A program made the position numbers and the translations under genes. The notes under the pieces were generated by a model. That model was not told the origin of the DNA. It did no database searches and worked only from the letters and a program-made list of their open reading frames with translations. Shown here one piece after another: positions 55,692 to 64,000 of a stretch of 64,000 bases of DNA. The stretch lies in the NCBI GenBank assembly GCA_003313425.1, contig NHZP01000013.1, positions 1,364,001 to 1,428,000 of the forward strand, read 5' to 3'. Numbering within the stretch: the first letter of the stretch is position 1; the number at the start of each line of letters is the position of its first letter. Source of the stretch: Pseudopyrenochaeta lycopersici (taxonomy: Eukaryota; Ascomycota; Dothideomycetes; Pleosporales; Pseudopyrenochaetaceae).

Positions 55692-57086
55692 TCAATCATC
55701 ACACTTCAAAGCTGTCACCGAAAGACTCTTCGTAGAGGCTACAGGCCCAATCTCAGGTACCTCGTGACCATTAACTTCGGCTTTACCAGCCCCCGAACTT
55801 CGAGTTGCGGCTTCCTCAAGATCGGCATTAGAACCAGAAATCAACACTGAATCAATATGAACACAATTCGCCGCCTTGGAAAGGGGCAGTTCGATACTGG
55901 GGCTGTCCTGATTCTTGCCGAAGTAATGTCGAACGAACTTGGCAATTGCAGGAAGGCATGTGCATACGATGCCCATCCACATTTCAATCAGACTATTGGA
56001 GTTGGTATGCAACAAGAAAGCAGCACTAGGTGTACTTACAGCCAGTTGAAGTTTGCGACCATTCCCCAAGTGCCATCTATTGCGGTGCTGTGCATGCCTT
56101 TGACAACGATTTGAACTCTAATCAAACTAACCACGCAGACACTGGAGGGTTTTAGCGTACTGAGTACTTCCTTGACAACAATGTGCAACCTACAAGGAGC
56201 CAGCCATAAGCAATAAAGCTACCCCAATCTTCCGTTGCAGAGGCATGCGATAGTCCTTTACCAAAAAGAGGGGCAAAATCAAGAGCGCGATATCTGTCGC
56301 GGCATTGATACAAGCGTTGGCCAAAAAGTAGGCAGTTATGTTGATGCAGGTCCCAGTCGTGATGCTGAAATCCCAGTATTTCTCCATCGGCTGACACACA
56401 AATATAACGCAGAAGCCCGCGAGAATATTTTGGATGATCGAGACAATCATGACAATATACACGGGAACTCGGAAGGCTGTGAATGGTGACAGTCGCAAGT
56501 AGAAGAGGCACAGCGAGACCTTGGTAAACAGAGTCGAGAGTTGGTAGAAGGCGGCGCCAGCAATTGCGCCAAGCTGTTGGTTATAAGCAGAGGATGAAAA
56601 TCAGTCATGTGGTTACTACCTTCATGAGTCTATTGTACTTGTATGCAGGAACGTCCCAGACATGATTTCCCAATCCGTTGGTGGTTTCTAGAAGCTATTG
56701 GTCTCGTGAAGTTGCAGTGCCTGGATGCGGACACTTACGTATGCCGGTCAATATCGAGAAGGCCAATGCCAGAAGCTATCATCTTTTCAATGAGATGTTT
56801 CGCGACCACAACACGATAAGCCTACCGTTGCAAGAGCAATCGCATCTGACGGCACGTTAGCTTCGATCGAATATATCCGTGCGACATTATGCATACAGTC
56901 ATCGTATCCAGTGTTCCGAAGTACGTAGTGTTTGGTGTACAGACGCAGGACGCAGAGGGGTATCGCGACAACAGGCCCGAGTATAGAAGCAATGATCACT
57001 CGATAGGCGATTGATTCTGGGTCGTCGAAGTTTATAGTGACACCCGGGGGCGGGGGAAAGGCACCGACTGTGTCGTTGGTTAACAT
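55692..57086 (-). CDS. Rhodopsin-like seven-helix membrane protein (PTH11-type family)
   Basis: Minus strand. Supported exons: 56687-56620, 56573-56194, 56141-56040 and 55992-55692; the first exon starts at 57086 and ends near 56,840. The proposed introns keep frame. Motifs of the fungal rhodopsin-domain family are LRNTGYDD, TNGLGNHVWDVPAYKYNRLMK, GAAFYQLSTLFTKVSLCLFYLRLSPF, VCQPMEKYWDFSITTGTCINI, INAATDIALLILPLFLV and VVSLIRVQIVV. The C-terminal 90 residues are hydrophilic. The junction after the first exon is uncertain: no strong GT donor gives the phase needed for the next exon, so either a weak donor (GTCGCG) is used or there is a small lesion. Function is unknown; members include candidate receptors. 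Confidence 0.75.
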
Positions 57087-57155
57087 AGTGACTTCTTACA
57101 GCGGTCTAAACCAGCGTGAGAGCCTTCCGCGGAGTCAAGGATGATTCCAATCCAT

Positions 57156-57183
57156 GCGATGATGATGATGATGATGATGATGG
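57156..57183. repeat. Trinucleotide microsatellite (ATG)n, about 8 units
   Basis: Uninterrupted GAT/ATG repeat in the upstream region of the rhodopsin-like gene that starts at 57086. Confidence 0.9.
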
Positions 57184-57311
57184 ACACTTGCGTTTGTTGC
57201 GTTACTGAGATTGAGACATCCTATCTGGGCGGGGCGGGAACGATTTTGTGCATGTGCAGTATCGTAGGAAGCGTGCTCATCTTAAATCTTGGTGTGTAAA
57301 TGCCGCATGGG

Positions 57312-57492
57312 CGTCCAAAGGGATTGCATCGCGACAGCCACCCAAGACGGGCTCGCGGCTCAGCGCTGTGTGGACGGGACGGATGATTGCGTTCTCATTG
57401 TTGCTATGAATCATGCTTTGGATCTTCATGTGAAGGTCAGCCGTCCAAAGGGATCGCATCGCAATAGCCACCAAGGCTGGTTGGCGGCTCAG
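57312..57492. repeat. Imperfect direct repeat, two copies of about 50 bp
   Basis: The copies are 57312-57363 and 57442-57492. Both start CGTCCAAAGGGAT, continue GCATCGC, and end GCGGCTCAG. They differ at several positions and one to two indels. The intervening segment is about 78 bp. Confidence 0.75.
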
Positions 57493-60400
57493 TTCGTACT
57501 ACAAGCCTTCTTATGTTATCCTCTGCTGCAGATGCGCTTTTTTTAGACGGCGCTACACTTGTGCAAACTTGAATAATTATGTCCCAGCTCTGATTTAGTA
57601 ATTTGCAGTTGCATTATGCCGCATGGACAGGCTACACTCTAGTCAAGGGTCGATACAGGTATCCCAGCTACCACAGGAACGGAGCTAGCCAGCGACGCTA
57701 ATGCAGGCCTTTGCGTTATTCTGGGCAGAAAGATGGTGTCTTTCTCGCTAAATGTACCAATTCTGGCTATTGTTTACACCAGGCACGGACCATAGATCGC
57801 AATGTGACGGTGCATTTCTGACGGTGCCTTTCTCTGCGAATTGGCTTAAGCCATGTCCAGAACTCTCCTACATAACATAGTAGGGCCTCTGTAGTCTGTA
57901 TCTGAGATTATGCACCGTAAGCAATCTTAGTTCTTAAAAAAATACAACAGTGGGTTAATGTTAGGGTTAGAGCTCTCCCAATTTAACAACACACAATGTA
58001 AGCGCAACGTGTTGTACCACCTGGTGCAAGTCTCTACCTGATGCACGCAATTCCTCAGATTACCACTCAACAGTAATGTAATATAGCTATATAGCTGGCT
58101 CCTACGAGCCTCCTGAGAGGACAGTGGTTCGTCTCATAGATCACCTTAAGAACTGTTGCCCGGCTCAACGTTTTTCCACCACAAAAGCTCTTCTTATCTA
58201 TATTATAAGTAGGTTGTAGTTTACAATTATATTAATGGATTTTCCTACGTAAAAGTTAAAGTAGAACGAGTAATTTTTGCCTAAATTAGTCCAGTTACGC
58301 CCTTGATTACTACCTGTTATCCATTTAGAGAGAAGATTGACCTCGTAACGCGTAACGTGTTAAATAACCTAGCGTACGCTGAGCTCTGTTCTAGCTATGT
58401 GCGAGGCAAAGTTTTTTTATTACAGGCTTAGTAGGAAGTAGTTCTTGTATAACGAGGCGTTCTATACAGCATAAGAGCTCTTGTTCTTAACGTGAGCGGA
58501 GAGCCTGTTCATTTCTGCCTTCTTGTCCTTGAAATATAGCACTCTTCAAACTTATTCATCGCTGTTTCCCTTTTTCTATCATTTTCGGCTGTGAAGTATT
58601 GAACCATACTGGGTATGTTATGGCTGTTTATGGGCATCCAATAACGGGAGCGGCAATACTTTACCCAGAATAGCGGTCGACAAGCTCAGGAAGACAAAGG
58701 ACCAGTTTCGCAGGCTGGCTAAAGGTACTGAGAACGTCGCAAAAATTCCATATAAGGTAAGACCATTATTTGACCTTCAGCCTTCAAACGCAATATTTGC
58801 TTCGATTGTCTCCGCCAGTAAATTGAGGCACTCAAAAGCTGCGTGGAGGCATGGATCTTCGCTTTGTCGGAAGGAATTGCTCTTGATTTTTCGGCAGACT
58901 ACCAGACATCGACAAAACGATCAAAAAAAGCTGATGTGAGCGAAAATTACTAGAATATTTTCTCAGGCACTATCGAAGCATCAAGAGCCACTCAGCTCAT
59001 ATTTATAAGCTTTTCAGGTCTCGTCCGTTGGTGAAAACATGGTCCCTATTTCTTAGCCCGATGCCTCCTTGCTCGCTCCGCCCACAAAAGAAACGAACTG
59101 AATCTCCACGACCATTTATTATTCCGAACATTACAAAAATAGCCCGGGGTGGCTGAAAACATGAATTAGGTCACATTTCCCCTCTATAGAGTCTAGGGGC
59201 ATAAATTTAATGCCCACATCTCAACTAAGTGTTAGGTCAAGTGTCGGATAAGGAAGAATCCATTTTTTTTGCGGATAGTGCAACGGCCATGAACAGTGTT
59301 CACACTCTTGTGGACTTCAGATATCAGAGACTGATTTTTAAAAATTGATCATCTCGTGTCATTTTGGGATTGCATATTTTCCAGTATGCAGCCCTACATG
59401 TGCCTTGTATTCAACGGGAATTCTGTGTAGAGATTACTGGAGCTGATGGGCGCATCAAAATTAGACCAACTTTGCGCCTGCAATGCCCAGATACGAATAG
59501 GAGCTCTCAGGCAACCTAATAACGGCTTAAATGCGAGATTATAGTAGACAATCAATGTTTTTTAATAATTATAGTACGATTAACCTAGGCTGCAATATTA
59601 TATTATAGAAGCACGTTTATATAGCTCGTAGGGCTATAATGCTCCTTAAACTTAACCCCCACTAAGCGCTTCGTTAAGAGCGTAAGTATATTCATAATTC
59701 TTGTAGTTACTAGATAGCTTCGTACCCTTACAGAACCTAAACTAAAGGTCCTCCTCTGCCCTATGCAGCAGCTATGTTAGCTTAATTAGGAGTTCTTATT
59801 TGTACTAACAACCATCCCTATTTCAAAATAGAGGGCGAATGCGTTAAGGCGCTGCTTAAGAATATAAAACGGTATTATAATAACAAGGATTTGTCTCAGT
59901 TTTATCCTTAAGAAGTAACATGCTTGCCTTAAATACAATTAAGGTTTCGAGTGAATAATAGCACGACAACGAAATATCTGAGTGTACCTACATTCTAGAA
60001 CGCGCCGTGTAGGAGCTAATAGTACCACCCAAGCCATGTCCTCCTTAAACCAGCTTCCCAACTTCCGTCGCAGCGACCCGCCTAATCACATACACCAGGT
60101 GCTTTTGAACTATTCCACTCCACCCATCACAGCTCCTAGAGTTCCTAAGCTCCTTAACTATTATAATATCAGTGTAACTTCCAGAATACGCATTATTCGT
60201 GCTCCCTTGAACACTCTGGCCTACTTCCTTCCCATTCTTTAAGCACATTCGGCCCAATAACGTCATTCCTCACAATTGTTTCCTCACTCCCGACATTCCC
60301 GCTGTCGGTGGCCATTTCTTGGAGTCGTATGGTGTACGTTTTGCTCCTGCTCGCACCAACTAAAGAGGAAGGAAACCAATTAGGGCTCTCTTTTATATTA

Positions 60401-62484
60401 CGAAAGTGAGACTGCTAGCTAGATTCATAATTTATTCAGCAAATTTAAGTAATTTCAGCTTTTCTATCTTTGATTGTCTACTATGAAATATAATTATTTG
60501 TAGTACCTTCTAGAATGAAGAATATTAAGCCTTATATAATTATTAATACATCTTGAATTCTAAAGTTTTTAACATTGCAGGATAAGAGTGATCTATAGTC
60601 AAAGGAGAAAGATTTTGGGTGGGGTAAGCCGGTCGCGAACAGACTTTTGTTGCATCATTGTATGTCTCTTCCCCTTCCAGAAGAAAGTGGTGCTGACTCG
60701 ACCGCATTGGGAAGGTAGGCGGCACAATATAGGGAAACTCTTTTCACAAGCTTTGTTACCCAGCGCCCCACCTCGGAAACGCCTTTGGATTATCGAAAGT
60801 TTACATCATGTGGTTGAATGCATAACATCTGACGCAAATGCAGTTGTCGGAAGCTAAAACTCGCAATTGGCGTACGGCCATGCTCAAGATTTAGTCAAGA
60901 AAATTGTTGTTTGCGTTAAGGCGCAGGAAGAAGTTAAGTAAGCGAGTCACAAATGACGTGCTTTGGGCTGAAGTGGGGAGGCGGGGACATTCCCACGGTG
61001 ATCGGACCCTAACATGGCGCGGTTGCAGTGAGCCTGCCCACCCTCTCCAATCAATGCAGCCATCACACAGTCGGGTCGCAGGAAGTATATTTCCTGAACA
61101 TCTAATTCGCTCATTATTTGCAATGCACTGCCTAAAGATTAAAGACGACGTTTGTTAGTTTCTAGAGGAGGTATAGCAGCAGTTACGAGTCGAGGACTGT
61201 CAGAAATGTATACAATCTATGTGAAAGCGCCGCGGGGCAGTGATTCAGGCACGTGGCGGGCCAACAAGAGGCAGTCAAATGTGAGTTAGTCTACAATGCA
61301 TGTAGAAAATGACATGGAGCTGGCATTTGCCAAAACCCAGTTCCAGCTTGCCCATGACTCTTAACTGTGACGCGGAAGCCATAAACTCTGGAATGACTCG
61401 CTTTGTTCTGGGGAAGTGGATGCGGAGTCTTCCATCCTCCTGGGATCGACGCCCCATGTGCCAGGGTTTGTGCATATGAATAATGCACACGAAGTATCTT
61501 CCAATCCTTCCCTGTCGCCAAGCTCTGGAATGCAAGAATCCTGGGCAGTGCGTCGGCACGGACGCTTTCTATTACGCCAATACGAGTTTGAACATCGGTC
61601 AAGACTTGTCGTCTGTGCAACCGTGAGAAGATAAGCTTCATATTGATTCTTGACTGGATAGCCTTGCAGGCTTCACGCCTCGAACCCAAATATGGGGATC
61701 AACCCGCTAATATCATCGCACTGCCACCATTGCATTCATTTGCCGCCTCCACGCGTTGGCCTGAGTCGCAACGCGGGTTGTCGGCGATTCCCAGATACTA
61801 TTCGAATGTATTTGCTATTAGCATCCTTGCACAAGAAGCATCCGTACCTCGCGCAAAACTTCGCTTGCTGGTGATGGATAATTTCCCGGTTGACACACTA
61901 GCCGCGTCGGCGTGTTCTCAATATTTCGCGAACGATTATATAGTCTGTGCGTTGGTCGCGAGTCTTGGCCTCAACTTCCACAGCATAGGCCTCGATTCCC
62001 GAGAGGCACCAGCCTGTCAGACAAACAAATCAACAAATCAAAGTGCCTATGTATGCACTCTACAATCGGCTTACAGGAAGTTTGGCGGACACACGCTTCG
62101 CATACCACACATAATTTTATATCAAGTACTATTTCCTTTTCGGGGAGAGGTCAAGCCAGAGAATCGCGATCAGAAGGCGGCCGAGCTGCAGTTGGGTTTT
62201 GATGAAGATTGTCCATTTACATTTTGATGGAAACTGATGTCAATTTCAGCTCGCGTGAGTTGCTGGCCTTTTTCCAAATTGCAACGAGCAATATACATCC
62301 TTTTTCATCGAGATGGGGGTGTCTAGAGCCATTCGTTAAGCCTGCATACTGGTTTCCTACAAGGCTCCCAAATGGAATAGATCAAACCAATGAGACACCT
62401 AAACTATCGTTTTCGTTGTTATTATATGTAGGGGGAGTGACTACGTAACCTTTGAAAATTGTACTGGGGTGTTCTGTTACATTT

Positions 62485-64000
62485 TTACACCATCTGCGTT
62501 TCCTTCCGACCTGGTTGGGTTCCCTCATCAATGCTATCTATCTCCCCCGAGAACCCAGTAACATTGACCTCCGTTGTTTTCTTGATGCCTCCCAACTTGG
62601 AGGATATCTTTGTCTGAGCATTTGGTGACACGAGACTCTCCTCGCTGTTCATGCCTGAAACCTCATCACGCAGACCATTCGCCTTATCCGCCCGTATCAT
62701 AGTCATCATATGTGCCTCATTCACACCATATGGTCGTAAGGGCTCTTCATGCGTCCGACTTGATCCAAGCGAATTGTACTTTCTGACAGATTTGTGGCTG
62801 GTGCCGGGACCGTAAGAGCTTGGGGGTAATTTGGAGGTAGTGTGGTTTCGGGATCCGCGGCCGTAGGTTGAGCCGAGGACGCTGCGGAAGAGAGGCTTTG
62901 TGCATGGTAGGTTTCCGGCGATGATGCCGATGTTGGATTCAGTGACTGTCCAGATCGTTATGTTGCGCGAGTCCCATAGCCAGTCGCCGGCTTTGCCGTA
63001 ATTGGGGAGATAGCTAATCCTTACGAACGCTGCGGCGGTGGCACTGGGATGGTCAGTATCTGGGTGTGCGTGTGAATAAGGGTGACCTTACAATATTCCT
63101 AGCCCGAGAATACCGACGACTGAAGACTTCTGTCTGCGATTCATTTGTACCTTCCATAACATAGGTATCTGCCAGCTCTTTAGTGGAAATCAATAGCCTA
63201 TTACTGCACCACGTACTGGTATGATTATAGCAAAGAGCAGATCGGTGATAATGCTTAGCGCTTTAATATCGTAAGTTTGGCATAGTTTATTCGTCATACT
63301 GCAGTACACCTTACCGACGTTCGTGTAACCTAGAGCCTTGAGTGTCGTTGCACCCCAACATGTGCCTTTAGCGTCCGGGTCCCATTGAACTGCTAGGTTT
63401 GTGCATTGTAACACGATTGTCTAGTTCAGTCATTAACATAGATGACAGATCGCAAATCAAGAGAACTTTGCCGACTTACCATGAAGCATGCACTCGTGTA
63501 TACTGCCATGAATACTGCACGCTATCAACAAAGCGATCCCTAAGATGGAGCACTCAGGTGAAACCCCACCCATGACAGAAATGATGATTCGCCGGTAAAA
63601 GGGTGTAATCGCGATTCGGAGCAAGAAAAACCCTACCGATTCCTTGACCAGCATGGTGGCGAACAAATACAGAGGCTGTGTGACGAAGTTGAGCTTGACA
63701 GCTTGCTGGAATTCTTCTGGTGGTATCTGGTCTAGATGCTTACCAGCACCCAACCGTACTTGAGGTATTATCACGAGCTGTCCAGCTATACACTGACATC
63801 ACGTTAGAGGAAGTTGGGTCGGAGTTTCCCATCTCAAACGTACAAGCAGCATTGCAATTCCCATGGTGTAATCCTGTGAAGACATCAGTTATTGCAGTTT
63901 GTAATGCCGTTAGCTATACTCGCATCCCAACCGACGTTTCGGATCATTTTCACACGCACGAACAAACGCGTACCAAATGTAATCAGAGCGACGACAGTCA
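62485..64000 (-). CDS. Rhodopsin-like seven-helix membrane protein, 5' end outside the window
   Basis: Partial. Eight exons on the minus strand: 64000-63924, 63873-63844, 63777-63570, 63514-63480, 63420-63315, 63260-63217, 63168-63092 and 63043-62485. All junctions keep frame and restore family motifs: TRLFVRVKMIRNVGW-DDYTMGIAMLL, GAGKHLDQIPPEEFQQAVKLNF, VKESVGFFLLRIA, TIVLQCTNLAVQWDP, KGTCWGATTLKALGYTNV-ALSIITDLLFAIIIP, PMLWKVQMNRRQKSSVVGILGLGIF and FVRISYLPNYGKAGDWLWDS. This is the rhodopsin-domain/PTH11-like family. The first visible intron begins GC (GAT|GCGAGT) and is probably a GC-AG intron, because splicing there gives the conserved GWDDYT motif. The C-terminal tail of about 120 residues is hydrophilic with many Ser/Thr. 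Confidence 0.88.

Larger units (their letters stand above)
57087..62484. other. 5.4-kb gene-poor region with repeats and RIP-like patches
   Basis: No convincing gene. It holds an ATG trinucleotide microsatellite, an imperfect direct repeat, and A+T-rich patches with frequent CTAG/TAG words at about 57,940-58,500, 59,520-59,960 and 60,380-60,560. The patches resemble the RIP-mutated transposon further left. A 194-codon frame at 61,643-62,227 lacks an ATG start and any known domain. Confidence 0.5.

Noticed and set aside
61643..62227. 194-codon plus-strand frame in the gene-poor region
   Set aside because: No ATG start, no domain, and overlapping open frames on both strands, so chance is more likely.

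Overview
The window is nuclear DNA of a filamentous ascomycete (Pezizomycotina). The signs are short GT-AG introns of about 44-90 nt, a HET-domain protein, rhodopsin-like (PTH11-type) membrane proteins, a DUF3433 protein, Zn2Cys6 regulators, a secreted pectin lyase, and transposons mutated in the pattern of repeat-induced point mutation (RIP). The mix would suit a plant-associated Dothideomycete such as a Pleosporales species, but that placement is inference.

Layout. Bases 1-12,900 are gene-dense: the 3' end of a conserved protein, an RNF216-like RBR ubiquitin ligase, a three-exon protein of unknown function, two neighbouring membrane-anchored double-psi beta-barrel proteins, a CUE-domain membrane protein and a rhodopsin-like protein. 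From 14,200 to 25,600 there are a HET protein, a cysteine-rich and probably GPI-anchored secreted protein, a DUF3433 protein, a broken Zn2Cys6 regulator and a four-exon pectin lyase. From 25,600 to 32,500 the DNA is gene-poor and holds two badly decayed genes, a beta-lactamase-like hydrolase and a cytochrome P450. From 33,068 to 41,138 lies a nested transposon: a Ty1/copia LTR retrotransposon (33,984-39,411) inside a pogo/Fot1-type DNA transposon. Both are dead and both carry many tryptophan-to-TAG changes. Target-site duplications and terminal repeats can be read for both.

From 41,300 to 47,000 is a compact unit of three genes: a Zn2Cys6 activator, an FAD-dependent oxidoreductase and an MFS transporter. 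The oxidoreductase and transporter are divergent and share a promoter. That promoter contains three CGG-N5-CCG inverted sites, and the activator's own promoter contains two more. This is the most interesting signal in the window, because it looks like a self-contained, autoregulated small metabolic cluster. An alpha/beta hydrolase and a zinc alcohol dehydrogenase (49,300-51,900) form a second divergent pair without such sites.

The right end (52,900-64,000) holds a lectin-like single-pass membrane protein, a relic resembling sequences found with fungal telomere-linked RecQ helicases, and two more rhodopsin-like genes. The last of these runs off the window and uses an apparent GC-AG intron. Between them, 57,100-62,480 is gene-poor with A+T-rich, RIP-like patches.

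Gene models with introns were built by hand from splice signals and frame continuity. Names rest on recognised motifs, not on database searches.
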